From Lomentospora prolificans (lineage: Eukaryota; Ascomycota; Sordariomycetes; Microascales; Microascaceae): a DNA stretch of 64,000 nucleotides. A program made the position numbers and the translations under genes. The notes below the pieces were generated by a model. The model was not told the origin of the DNA. It was given only the letters and a program-made list of their open reading frames with translations, and did not search any database. This document shows, piece by piece, positions 20,173 through 32,661 of this stretch; positions within the stretch are counted from its first letter, which is position 1, and every line of letters starts with the position of its first letter. Location of the stretch: contig JARFXM010000009.1 in NCBI GenBank assembly GCA_029532625.1, forward strand, positions 4,402,001 through 4,466,000, given 5' to 3'.

Positions 20173-22815
20173 GCGGATGCTGTTTCAAAAACTCCACAAC
20201 AACGGCGAAATTTTTTATTCACCTTATTTCACAACTTTGCTTTTTTTTTTTTTTTTTTTCGACAATCATCCCACCACGACGATGTTTTTCACCCACGGAC
20301 CGGTGTTCAGAGGGCGTTTCTCACCTACAGGGCATTATTTGTTCAAACTCGGGAGTTCAATGATAAGGGGGCCAGTCTTGAGTTGCCGAAAAGTTTAGTC
20401 GCACTAAGCTACGGACTAATCACGAACTACGACGCTGTTTCTTGGAGCTAGCGCAGGAGCTTGAGGCGTTTCAGGGAAAGCTCGGGATTGAAGCTTGGTC
20501 AATACTTTACATCAAAGTGAAGGACCAAGTTTTGACTTTTTTTTTTTTTTTTACCTTATTCTGCCAGCATCGGTACAGAAGCCTAGGATAGAGGCAGAAA
20601 CCTGGGGAGTTAATAGATAATGATTACAACGATACAATTCACACTTCAATTTCTCCAATGCTCGCCGCTCCTGCAGTATTTGACGACATGTCTTGGCGGA
20701 TGTATTGAGTGTTTCTCAGATTTTTTTTTTTTCCTTCGATAAGGCTGGCTGTCAATGCAGCAACGGAGGCCAGCCCCGTGTGGCGATACCAGACCCCTAC
20801 GCCATGGCAAGGCCTCAATCCTTCAGTGGGCGCTGGGGGCTCAGCATGCGCGTCATTCATTCCTTCCTTGTTTCATGGAAAGGTGTAGAAAACGCGGGGT
20901 CACTTCCATTCTTCTGCACTACAGTGTTACTTGCACCAGTTGCTGTCCCTCTCTATTAGTGCTTTTTCGTACTTTGAACCTCAACGTGGCTGTGTCTGCC
21001 TTTCCCTCCTCATTGAGAGGGTGTTTCCTGCAGAATCCTTCGAAACCTGCCCAATCACTCTAGATGCCAATGAAAAGAACCGTGGCGCGTATGACAGCAT
21101 GTGTCAGGCTGGCTTCTATTCTGTAAAGTCCACACGGTCAGAATGGCGTGCATTCAAACAAACGGGCGCTGAAGAAATGAGAGAGACGGTAATGGATGAA
21201 TTACACTATGGTTACCTAGCTGGCTCTTCAGAAGATACCGTCATCCCGCTTTTCATGGCGAAGGTGACACACTCGTGCAGATTGTTCTTTTTAGCATATT
21301 TCGAGTTAACTAGCTAACACTGGACGATCTTATCCCAGCCTGATAATGCTAATTGACAGGAAAGGCCTCCCTTGGTTTGGAGGCCTTTTTTGTTGTTGCT
21401 TTGTTTTGTTTTTAAGTTTCACAATGTTGGGACAGCTTGCCAAAAGTTTGTCAGATTATTGTCGTAGTACGCATGTGCTAACGTTTCCACTGTCAATCTA
21501 CTTCAATTTGGTATGACATGGGCGGCCACCATCGACAGGCTTCCGAGTCACTGCGATATGCTGGATTCGCGTCGCATACAAGATGAGAAGCTTTACTCTC
21601 GACGGAATGACTTCAGTCTTCCATGAGACTCACCTACCCAAACCCCAATTATACAAGGGAAAATTCATGACATGAAGTGAAGCGAAAAATGCATGACATC
21701 ATGGGGTAGCATTCCCTGCATTGGGCTTGAACAGCATTTATTGCCAAGATCGAGTACCGGGTGGAGGTAGTCGGTAGATAAGACCATCAGTGTTGATGGA
21801 TCAGTCTCTTGGCGCACAGGAGTTGCTGGGATGGTATATATGTCGTAAGTGGGATGGAGTTGGTGTTTACATATTCATAGAGTTCATATCAACACTAGCC
21901 AAACGAACCACAGTTAAGCCGAAGTCTAACACTTCTGAGGGAGGTTATTAGTATGAGCGCCCGAGAGCTCTAACCATCGTATTCTTCTATCAGTATTCCG
22001 GGTCAGAATAATCGGAACATAGTGGCCTTCTACGACTTTTCACTGAGCCTAATATATGCGTAGGGTACCGCGTAGGAGCCAGCTGGTTGCAAGGGCGTGC
22101 ATCTTCACCCATTGTCACGACGTCTCGCATCTGCGATCTATATCGGAGACCTGCAGTTTCGCCACAGTTGGAGACAACCAATGGAACGAAGGCCATTTAT
22201 AGTTCCGAGGGGATGTTAATTCTTGGTCGACCATAGCCAGGAATGACAGTTGTACCTACAATTCGAACAAATTGGTATAATTTTTTTTTTTCCTAATCAA
22301 CAGTGACCTAAATGCTAAGAGGAAACTCTACCTTGCATTCTATGTACGACATCCTGCCTGTCTAGATACTACAAGCTCCTCTCCCACCGATGCTATCAAT
22401 CTGAGAGGTTTTCCTAAAGATATATCGCGGAGGTGTTTGATCCAGCTGAATAAACCATATGGACCTTTCAAGATGAATAATTGATGTATTCAATTAATAT
22501 TTGGACACTGCCTGCACTCCTGAATCATGGTTTTGTCATGTCCACATATCTAAATACTGTTGGTCGATTGGATGCTTGTGGCGGTTAGGCCCACTTTCCA
22601 AATGCAGAAACCCCCTCCAACCCACAAATATTACACTCCTGCCTTCCCATGGGCTGGCAAAGGTTGGAAATTTCAAGTCACGTGTTCAGGGTTTCTCAGC
22701 TGGCCGAACCAATCCACCACTAAACTCCAAATTTCTGCCCTCACAAAAAGACACCGAGCTCGAGACTCTCCTTGACATCCATCACCAACGTCAATTCCAT
22801 AGCACCACCGCAAAC
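20173..22815. other. gene-poor stretch upstream of RPS7
   Basis: There is no supported gene. An open frame at about 20931-21317 has protein-like composition but no ATG until 21099. It is followed 43 nt later by the terminator-like hairpin listed separately. The last few hundred bases before 22816 are the RPS7 promoter and leader. Confidence 0.5.
21361..21391 (+). terminator. intrinsic-terminator-like hairpin with T tract
   Basis: Perfect 10-bp arms AAAGGCCTCC / GGAGGCCTTT flank the 8-nt loop CTTGGTTT, and the T run continues directly from the second arm. This is the form of a bacterial rho-independent terminator, or of the 3' end of a Pol III transcript. In a fungal genome its role is unknown. 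Confidence 0.4.
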
Positions 22816-23848
22816 ATGAGTGGCCCTGCTCTTAACAAGATCGATCCCAGCAGCCCCTCGAGGCAGAAGCCCTCCGAGCTCGAGCAGAGCCTCGCCCAGG
22901 CTCTCTACGACCTCGAGACCAACACTGCCGACCTGAAGATCGCACTGCGACCTCTTCAGTTCGTCTCCGCTCGTGAGGTGAGAAAAATTCCTTGAGATCT
23001 TCTTAACATTATCAGACCCCGAAACCGAACCATATCCGTCCTCTCTCCTCGACCTCGAACGATGTGAGAATCGTTCGAGTTGCGAAACGCTGGGTCAAAA
23101 GCGATATCGAGTCGCATACTTCCGAGTTGGGATTGGGCAAATATGTGTGCTTTGGCGCACATCGCCCGCGACAGTAATCTATACAAAGAGTTGCAAACGA
23201 TTCAATTTTGGCTCGGCGGGCTTTATATCCGGCCGGCGATAAAGTCTACGTGCTTGGAGAGAGATACGGGAATAGGACGGGAAGCGGTCCAAGGCTAGTC
23301 CTGGAGCTCGCATGCTGACTATTGGTCTTGACTAGATCGAGGTTGGCCACGGCAGGAAGGCTATTGTCATCTTTGTCCCCGTCCCTTCCCTTCAGGGCTT
23401 CCACCGAGTTCAGCAGCGGTAAGTGATATATTTACCCAGAAGCGGGATATCCTGGACGCACATACTGACGGCCCGATATAGCTTGACTCGTGAGCTCGAG
23501 AAGAAGTTCTCTGACCGTCACGTTCTCTTCCTCGCTTCCCGCCGCATTCTCCCCCGCCCCCGTCGCTCTGCTCGTGCCCGCAACACCCAGAAGCAGAAGC
23601 GTCCTCGCTCCCGAACTCTAACCGCCGTCCACGACGCTATCCTCACCGACCTCGTCTATCCCGTCGAGATCGTTGGCAAGCGTCTCAGGACCAAGGAGGA
23701 TGGCAACAAGATTCTGAAGGTCGTCCTCGACGAGAAGGAGCGTGGTGGTGTTGACTACAGGCTTGACACCTACTCCCAGGTCTACCAGAAGCTTACTGGA
23801 CGCAACGTCAACTTTGAGTTCCCCCAGTCCACTTCCTCCGACTTCTAA
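22816..23848 (+). CDS. rps7: 40S ribosomal protein S7 (eS7) (join 22816..22977, 23336..23418, 23482..23848)
   Basis: This is a small-subunit ribosomal protein of 203 residues, the usual length for fungal eS7. Exon 1 gives 54 residues from MSGPALNKID to FVSARE, exon 2 gives IEVGHGRKAIVIFVPVPSLQGFHRVQQR, and exon 3 begins LTRELEKKFSDRHV and ends QSTSSDF. The conserved block FLASRRILPRP, followed by the basic KQKRPRSRTLT and then VYPVEIVGKR, is diagnostic. Intron 1 is 358 nt, far longer than any other in the window; intron 2 is 63 nt. Long first introns are common in fungal ribosomal-protein genes and often hold regulatory or snoRNA sequences. The gene is convergent with dynactin p62, with only 269 bp between stop codons. 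Confidence 0.97.
23054..23079 (+). other. perfect 10-bp stem-loop inside RPS7 intron 1
   Basis: Arms CTCGAACGAT / ATCGTTCGAG flank a 6-nt loop. A second stem-loop, GGCTTTAT...ATAAAGTC with a GC-rich palindromic interior, follows at about 23219-23246. These may be part of a structured intronic RNA. I could not assign C/D or H/ACA boxes with confidence. Confidence 0.4.
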
Positions 23849-24117
23849 ATTGGGATCCCATTGAGACGGGAGTTTTTGATGAGGGCATGATGTGGAATTG
23901 GCATCGTTGGGTTGGTACAAAAAATTAACATGGACATGGCGCACGGAAGGTAGCTTGATTTTCCTACAATACAGGCTCCAAAAAATGATGAATTTTCCAG
24001 TCCATGGATCTAGTTTCGTAACCGTGCAATACACACAGGCCGCAAAAGGCTTCTTTCTGTATCTCTGAAATGGGTATCATTGTATAATGCCTTTTGAGTA
24101 AATGCCTTTTAAAAATT

Positions 24118-25992
24118 CTACTCTTGCATGATTTTTCCAACGCCCAATACGCTCCAGTACGCCAGCTCCCGCTTCTCCTTCGCATTCTTGTCCTTGCCCG
24201 GCATGCTGCCAACCTCCTGCGTTTCCGCCTCCCATTCCACCCGCATAAACATGGGGATCTCCAGCATGTCCTCGTCCTCTCTCAGAGGGCTATCGTCAAC
24301 GTCCTCGCCCTCACCCTTGGCCCACTTCAACCCATCCAATCTCAACGATGCTGGGACTACCTCGACAATGATGCTGACCCAGTTCCTGCCCCTATCCCAC
24401 ACTTTCCCAGCAACGCCCTGGCCTGACCCGTCATCCGTAGCCGATGAACCAGCGACGGTGTGCCGCTTGCTGGGGTCCTTGTAGTCGTCCTTGAGTGCGT
24501 CATCCCACATATCCGTGTTTGCGCCGATGGTGAATTGAGGGCAGAGGACGGTGACTTTACTAGGGAAGCGACCGGGAGTGCGAGGGGGTGTCCCAAGTGT
24601 GACTTTTACCTCCTCAAAGATTGGGTTTTTGAAAGTGAGGATAAATTGCGCCGTTTGGCCCGGTCGTAGCAGGAGCGGCGCCTGTTGTGCCTGCGGAGTC
24701 GCCGGCGTACGCGGGGAGGGAATAGCAACGCTCGGCGTATTAGGAACCTGAGCTGAAGAAATAAGGGGTCGAATGGAAATGGTGGGAACATAATGGGAAG
24801 CGACAAGCCTGATGCGATATCGCGTGCTCGTGACTTTCGCATCTGGTTTCGTGATGATGTGTCGACAGACGGGACACCTCTTGGAACGCTTAGTCCGCAA
24901 GAGGGTCGGTACCGGACGCAGGTCATCGAGAGACACCAGGGGCTTGGTGGATGTGGACTGAGCCTCACGCTGCTCGGTCGACACGGTATCATACCAGGTA
25001 CCGTTGAGGAGCTTATCGACCGCGGCAGATTCGTCTAGCTGGGCGAGTTTGAGCCCGTCGTCGGTCGTCAAAGCTTCCCGCATAGTTGTCGACTTACCCA
25101 TGTTACGCTTGCCGCCGAGACTGCCTCCAGTATAAAGACTCATGATGCGCGAAAGCGTACCGGGGGAGGAGAAACCCAGGTCGCCGAGACTGGATAGGCC
25201 TCCCCCAGCTGATGCGTTGATATCGGCAAGCTGGGCTTGATAAAAAGCCTTGAGATTCGCGAACTGGAGATCAGCGTCTAGCTCCGAGTCTGGCAAAGGC
25301 GGTGCGTCACGGTCTTCTTTCCGTTTCTCACGATATTCCCGTGCTGAAAGCTTGGGCTGGCCGCCATTTCGGATCTTGAGGAGCTGGGAGTAGAGCCCGC
25401 TAGATTTCTCGAACTTAACACCGATTTCAGTAGTGGACCAGTTGCAGTATGTGCATGTCAATACGTATTGTGAGGTAGGGGGTGAGGGAAGACCCTCGGG
25501 GGGGACGAGTGTCGGCTCGGCCGGCTTGTCGATACTGGCGATGGCGAGTGGAGAGCCGATACAAACGGGGCATTGAAAGCAACTGCGCGTGCATCTAAAC
25601 GCCGGTTCAGAATAGTTAGCCAATTGGTCATTCCCCGCCCTTCACTTGAATTCCAGATCATCAAAGAACCCCTTGGGGATGTCTTACCGGTTACCCTCGC
25701 TCTTGATGTTGCTACTGGGGACCTCAAACAGACAGCTCGGGCAGTAAAATGTGACAATCTCCTCATTAACGCAGCGCTGGCAACGAATCTGTTGGCAATC
25801 TTCGCAATACATGAGGTGCTCTAGCGGGTAGAGGCTGTAATTGGACCTCGGAGCTCGGGGGTCAAATGTGCGATCGTCATCCTCGTAGTCGTCCTCGCTG
25901 GCGCCGGGTGAAGTTGGGGAGGAGGTGTCGGCGGACCTCGTGGCGGAGGAGCAGGGACATTGGATGTAGGTATAGGGCGCTGCGGGCGCCAT
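24118..25992 (-). CDS. ro-2: dynactin subunit 4 / p62 (complement of 24118..25594, 25688..25992)
   Basis: This is the p62 subunit of dynactin, a component of the pointed-end complex that adapts dynein to cargo; Neurospora ro-2 is the orthologue by family. The protein is 593 residues. The 93-nt intron (25595-25687) splits codon Arg102. The N-terminal zinc-binding region shows CPC near residue 12, CEDCxxxRCQRC (63-74), CPSC (84-87), CTRSCFQCPVC (103-113), CTYC after the junction, and a further CPVC (KRCPVCRHII) mid-protein. The C-terminal half has the beta-rich p62 region (FILTFKNPIFEEVKVTLG...), and it ends GVGKIMQE. An acidic Ser/Asp-rich linker lies at about 24-43. Dynein-dynactin mutants in filamentous fungi give ropy hyphae. 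The start MAPAAPYTYIQCPC begins at the first Cys motif. Confidence 0.95.
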
Positions 25993-28900
25993 CCTTGGGT
26001 GTCTCCGATGTTGGAATACGTCGGATTCACGGTACTCCCATGTGCGGAACTACGGATCGCTGTTGTTGCGACTTTGGGCGCTGCTTGGAGTGCTTGACAA
26101 TTTGGGGATTTGATATTGCCCTTCAAGATGCATCCCACCAGGACGTTACAACCAGCATATCATACTTGGCTGTAGACAGCCGTTGCCAGTTGCTGACAGT
26201 TCTAAACCACGAGACACATGCACCATGATCATGATGTGATGGGACAATGCATGGACGCATCACTGACGTCCACACCAAGTCGTTCAGTAATAATATATGA
26301 AGGAATCGAGATGGAGCGATGGCCATGCCACAGTCGCAATCACATTTCAAACTCGCATACCAAAAACACTTGAACCGCATGAGCTCCTCTGAAACCGCGC
26401 CCTAAGCCAGAAATTAGCTGAAAGGGGCCAGATAGAGATCCCATACCTTCGTACAGTCAATCCTGTTTGCATCTTTTTTCCAATGATCTATCTGGTAGTG
26501 TCAGGCAGACCCAAGCCTAATACCCTAACATGACGCCACCAAATCACCAGGCAACAAGGTTCAGGAACAGGGTCTATTCTGGTCTTCGCATCTTATCACA
26601 AGACTACCAAGGTAGAGGAGGTTGATCACTGAACAATTCTGTTGCCTGCCTGTTCCGCCTGTCCCGGCCGGATGTCCGCTCACGTCAGATCCTTGAAGGA
26701 ATAAGCAAACTTGAGAGTTATAGTTGGGCCTTTGCTTAGCATATCGGAACCCTTGTTCGCTGCCCCAGCTCAGAGGCTCCACGTGAAAATTTATGTGAAG
26801 AGTTCAGTCATAGAGACTCTCAAGAGAAGGGAAGAAAATTCATCATATTCCGTGCCCGCGAAGTTTGCCTTCTTCCGCAAGTTGGGAAAAGGCCCCGGAA
26901 CGCAACCAGATGCCCGATCAGAGGACAAATCCGGTTCCTGCGTTCGCCGGAAAGGGACAAGCGTCAACCAGCCCGCCACAAGAGGAGAACAAAGGGCCAT
27001 ATCCGGATTGCCACGCACATGCGGTCATGTCCTTGGACGCTACGCCCAGTCCGAGAGTGCCAACTGAGCACCACGAGCTTTGCAAACCTTACTTCAGCTC
27101 ATACGAGACTTATGCGAGTCTCATAGGATAGGTGCTGTTCAACATCATGTAGTCCGAAAAGCAGCCGAAAAGGACTCGTACAACTTTTGAAGACAAGGGC
27201 GCAGCACGACCCTCTCTCTCTTCTCGTGCCATCCCGATAGCCACTCAGGGGACAGATAGACCAACCACGATTGTGGCGTGTGGGTTTGAGGCTGGCGATA
27301 GTAGGAAAATGGTAACAACAACAGGCATTCTTCTGTGGAAAAGCGCCCTTGTGTGGCAACAGAGTCTATGCGCTGATCACCAACGCTTGCTGATATCCAT
27401 GGCACAGTTCAAGCAAGGTGGGCGAGACAGGGTCATCAAAGACTCCACTCCACCGGCCCACTGTAAGACACCGCCAGCAAGCACAGTCTTGGAACCGGAT
27501 ATAGACCGAGAAAAAGTTTGTGGTACAAGCTCACGACTACAACAAGCGGCGCGAAAATGAAGAATTTGACTAGATGCCTTTCTGCTAGCAATCTATTCCC
27601 CTCGAAGGAGCCGTTCGGAATACGATGAATTGTACCTTCGTAGATATATAACAACTAAGGTGGCCGTACTCGTACATACTTCTGAGAGCGATGCTGGAAC
27701 AGGTGGCGATGGATGAAGAGCATGGGGCAGGTCGATATCACCCATCCGAGCGGTCCCAGCCATTCTGAATAGGGTAATATTAGTGTCCAATTCCCTGCCT
27801 TCAGCGGGGAAGTTGGAAGGGGTTGATGCGAGATAACGCTACAAGCGGCGAGGGTGGGCCAGGCCCGTAGTGGCTCGAGCTTGACGCCATGTCTTAAACC
27901 GTCTTCGTCCGTGCCTGGCAGAGAAATGGCTCGAACACATCGTTGAACAGAGACGGAGGGGCGCGGCGAGCGAAAAGAAAGACGTTTGTCTTCGGGCCAT
28001 GGGAAATCAGGATGTAACGGTTAACTCAGGGATTAGCACGAGAGGGGACGGTAAACCGATTCTCCTGAATTCGGAAACGCATGAAATGGGCTCTCAGCAG
28101 GCTGCATGGTACCGGCTTTCAAGCTTGGGCTCACCTGAAAGTCCAGGACCAAAGCGGGAACGTATATCGCGCGCCCGTATATACTATTGATGGGGTTGGG
28201 TTGCATCCTCGGGGAACCCCAGGACTAGTCTCCTTGGGCAAAGACTGGCGGCGTGGAGTGACGGAATAGGATCAACCAAACAATAGGGCGGGCAGGATAT
28301 GCATTCAATACACGTATAATAGTAAAATACCGCTGGATCCGTCGTGTTCGTTGAACGGGGAATAAAACAAGCGAGTCAGCAAAGCGGAGGGCGACTGTAG
28401 TATCTCAGTGCGAGATAAATTACATCCCTTGACGCAGGATCTTGGTTCTGAAGATATATGAAGCTCGTGTTGGCAATAATATTGTTTCAAGAAAACTTCC
28501 TGCGTAGCTCAACCTCCCAAGGTTCATCAGTAGCAGGAGATGGTTCAAAAAAAAGAAAAGAAAAAAAAGCCCACGACTCCGGTTGCACAGTCTTGGTCGG
28601 GCACCGCCAGCTGGTGCTGAGACACCAGGTCCGGGCCTCGTGGAGTGGAACGACGAAGCGGAATAAGACAAAATATATATTCGCCTCGGACTGTAGGCAG
28701 TTCTGAATCACCGTAGGCCCAAAGAGAACGATTGTTCGATCTCTGTAGCAACAATGAAAAATGTGGCTTGTTCACCAAGATCGTCGCTATATTGGACGAT
28801 GCCGAGCGTGGCCCCCGGGAAGGTAAGGGCTCTCTTTCCCCTTGGTCCTTTTGCCTCACTGTAGTAAACCCAACCCTACAGCTCTCGACAATCGGATTCC

Positions 28901-29737
28901 TCGTTTCTTCTTTGATCGTCATCGAAAGCAACCTCGGGAGGGCCAAGGCTAGGGCACCATCAAAGGAAGCAACAAAGTGGACCGGCCTGGCTTCTCCTTC
29001 CTGCACGCTTGGCTCCAGCCCGCCGGGAAAGCTGCGCAAGTATTGGTTCGTGCCTCCCGGAAGTCGAAGCCAACTTCGAAAGGTGGTTAAAGCGTGTATT
29101 TGCTAATAGGAGGTATCGGCTCCTGCAGCAGACGATTCACAGATTTTCCTCTTGTTTTGAACATTTCAGCAGCACCGGTGCGTCCGGCATCAAATCGCCA
29201 TCGCTTGGTATCCTCCACCTCAGCGTCCGATAGCGTCCCCATTGTAAGGGTACATCGCTAGCGGGGACCAGAGTGAGTGAGCCCGCCCGCCCCAACAAGA
29301 GGTGCTTTTACTGTTGAAGTTAGTGCAAGACGGACTAACTACATCAGCTGGTACCGGCTACAGGGACCAGGAAAGGTGAGGGGCAAAGTGAAAGGAACCT
29401 TGCAAAAACGTGGGAATTAGTCGAAAGTAAAAAAGATAACAAGTGGACAAGAAACGAACGTAAGAGGACGACTCGACTGCACGAAGAAAACTCGTCGGGA
29501 AAGGTACCCAAGTACCTATAGTTGGAGATGCAGCTATTTGGTACCTCGAGGATGGCACCAAGCTACAAACGGCACCCAGGGCCAGCTCACCAGCCCTCAA
29601 CCAAGGTCATCAGCAGCAGCCCTACATGGATTCCTTGGGCTCTTTATAATGCTCCCAACCCCCGTCAGGCCATACCGCCCGATCGTGGTCGCCCTTCAGG
29701 TCCGCGTTGTTTGAGGCCGACTAAAACTTGTCCCGAT
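25993..29737. other. 3.7-kb divergent intergenic stretch
   Basis: The region separates p62 (minus) from the DUF8004-type gene (plus). No coding region, RNA gene or transposon was recognised. One copy of the ACCAAGGTA motif lies at 26606-26614. Sequence close to 29738 contains other in-frame ATGs (for example 29552) that could extend the downstream gene. Confidence 0.55.
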
Positions 29738-32471
29738 ATGTCCAAGACGTCGACTACGGACTCGCAGGCGAGGGAGCGTGCTAGGTCCGTCGACCGTAGC
29801 CAGGCTCTCGATGCCCCGTCTTCCGCGATTAAACAGTTCAACGGGGCCACCAGATCCGCGACGGAGTGGAACAGCTTGCATCGGGTAAGTTGCCAAATCG
29901 ATTTTTTTTTTCCTTAAGACCGATCTGTCAGACCGTTATGCTGCAGTGCAATCAATATTTAGGAAATCGTCTTTTGCGTGGGAAAACATGCTAATGCAGT
30001 TAATCTATACAGGACCCAGATCTTTGGTATCCCAGCGGGAACTGTTTGGTCTATCTTTACGCGAGGGGTCAATCTCAGCGGGGACCATCATTCAAGGTCC
30101 CATTCTCGGCGCTGCTTCACGCTCACTGCAACCCGTTGATCGAGAAGTTCATTTCTCCTGATTGTGACACATTTTCCGTCGGCGTCGATTCCCTTCACGA
30201 CCGCTACACAGAAACTCGCCATGACTCTCTTACCACTAGCCGCTCTTTGGAACTCTATATCCCGCCGCCTCCGGGTGCGAATAAGGCCCAGGCTTTCGCG
30301 TACCACCTTGCAACCCGGAATTTCTTCGCTTGGATATGTCGGCGCTCATTAGTGGGAGAACATCTAGGCTGGGCACTGGCCGGGCTGATTAGCAGTATGC
30401 GAGAATTGAGGCATCCTGGGGCAGAGAACGTCAAGGACCTAATCGATTACATGGAGCAAGAGGGTTATCTGAACATGCGAAACAATCCCGACCACGCCCT
30501 GGCCATCCTTCACGTTGCCGAGACATATAGACTCAGGGGGATGTACGTTGATGCCTTCGCACACTGCACCGGCATGTTCTGGGATCTCGAATTCAGTGCT
30601 GAGTACCAGGTAGGTTGCTAAGTTGGGAGCAAGTAACGTAGCGACGGCTAACCCGAGAGACGTAGTACACTTCTCTAGCATCCAAGGACTTGCTCTCGCG
30701 TGCACGAGCCGAACTCGATTTTAGACTTACCCGCGCCACCTTCCAGCTCCGAACCTTTGGCAAAGACGCTTTTACCGCGTCTGAATTTGGCTTGAAAGGT
30801 GGTGCTGTCTCCCATATGGAACGATTCAGAAAGTTCCTTTTTGCTTTTTATTCCGCTAAATTTGGTCGATATCCGCCACCTCCCCCGCCCAACTTCACAG
30901 GCATGTTTAAGAAGGACGTCTACTACACGATGCGGGATGATTTTGAATGTCTCCGGGATCTCTTAGTCGACCAGAGCGACAGCGGCACGGCCACCAGCAA
31001 GCGTACTACGTCAGATAAGAGCGGTATCGATATTCTTCATTTGATTCGATCGTACGACGCGCAGTGGCGCTACGAGACACAGAGCCATCCACTTCCACTC
31101 CTGCCTGACCTGATCGACACGACATCGGCCTGGAGGCGTATGACCCGACTAAACCGCGGGAACAAGCTCAAGCCCGATGAGCGACTTCTTGCTCATGCGT
31201 CCCTTGTCAAGGCCTACAACACAGCCAATCCTTACATCATCCGCAACAACCTTGTCCAGGCCTATCGAAGATTTGAAGAGGACCTTGTCATGTCCCCTAG
31301 CAAATTCGATAAAAAGGAGAACCTATCGTTGCCGGACGGCCGGAAGCTGAGATGGGCGATTGTTTACGCAATTTGCCAGGTGCTCCGGGACATCACTGAA
31401 GCGCCGAAGGAGGTTTTCGATACAGATGATATCGATTACCACATCGCCATCTCCACCGAGTCTTTACCGCCATGGAGGACAGACATAAGCCATCGCCCTG
31501 AGACCCCTCGCCGCCGAAGCGTGTTTGTGGAGAACCTCTCTCCAGATGGCGCTACCTCGCCAGCCGAGGGCCCAACTACACCGAAACACCGTGGCGCATT
31601 ATCCAACGGACTACGCTCGCCGGCTAGACTTGGTCGATCCATCTCGTGCCGCGCCAAGAACCTATCTCAGAACCTCCAGACCTCCCCCGGCAGTATCGTC
31701 CGAAGACCTCTCAGCATCTTCAAGACGCCTCAGGTGCAGAACTCTTCGCACGTGCCAACCCTTGGATCTCCTCGCCAGACGCCTTTGCGCCCGGCCCGGC
31801 CGGCCTCCGCACTGGCTGAAATTCCCCGACCAATGACCTCCGCCAGTCACGGACCTATTGGCAACCCCATTGTCAGCAGCCGCGCCAAGCTTCAACTAGA
31901 GATTCGCAGCAACCAGCACCAGGTTCAGATCGAGGAAGGCCCCATGACAGCAACTTCCGTGTCTTCTGTGCAGGAGTCAGTGAGCAGCTCAAATGGCGTA
32001 GGAGCAGCAGCGAGCTCTATCGCAACGTCGCCTGAATCAAGCCCCAAGTACGAGCGCATGGAGACCCCTTGGTCGGAACCACCAGAAATCCCGCAGCGCC
32101 GCAGGCGCGACGTCGTATCCATGATGCCATCCCCCAAGATGCCTGCCAGGTCACATATGCGCCACAGGCCACAGAGCGCCATTTTCATATCTCGTACAGC
32201 GTCCCCTACCCGACGGGTAGCGAAGGAAGCAACACCGGATTACGCGATGGACTATGCGCAGCTTGTAGAGGAGCAAAGGGAGGAGATTTACAAGGGGGAG
32301 CACACCGCGGATGACAAGCTTATGCCGTCGCCGCTTCGTATCAAAAAGAGTGCGGAGAGCATAGGCTCTTACAATCCTGGAGATGACCGCTGCTTCAAGA
32401 GCGACTTTGATAGTCCAAATAAGGCCATGAGTGGACCTCCCGCCAGGAGATGGCGGAGAAATGAGCTCTAA
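29738..32471 (+). CDS. large conserved fungal protein, DUF8004-type (join 29738..29884, 30013..30609, 30666..32471)
   Basis: The function is unknown. The protein is 849 residues from three exons (49, 199 and 601 codons; introns of 128 and 56 nt). Exon 1 ends ATEWNSLHR and exon 2 starts DPDLWYPSGNCLVYLYARG, a BTB-like opening (PSGNCLVYLY...FKVPFSALL...C.PLIEKF) followed by aromatic and helical blocks (YIPPPPGANKAQAFAYHLATRNFFAWI). Exon 3 continues an alpha-helical domain to about residue 500. The C-terminal third (about 510-849) is disordered, Ser/Pro/Arg-rich, with repeated SP and TP sites suggesting kinase targets. It matches conserved Pezizomycotina proteins I know as DUF8004. The start at 29738 (MSKTSTTDS) is preferred, but an ATG at 29552 is in frame and open. 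No signal peptide is present, so a cytosolic protein is likely. Confidence 0.86.
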
Positions 32472-32621
32472 AGTAGCATCACCTACCAGTGGCCATTAGG
32501 GTATCTTTTTGGCCTTACTGTCTTCTTGAATCTATTATTCCCTTTGTCTAAGTGTTACTTCTGGGATGGCGAGTCCGGTCGGCGATATCCTTGGGAAGGT
32601 TTGGAGTGGCTAGGATGGGGT

Positions 32622-32661
<40 letters not shown>

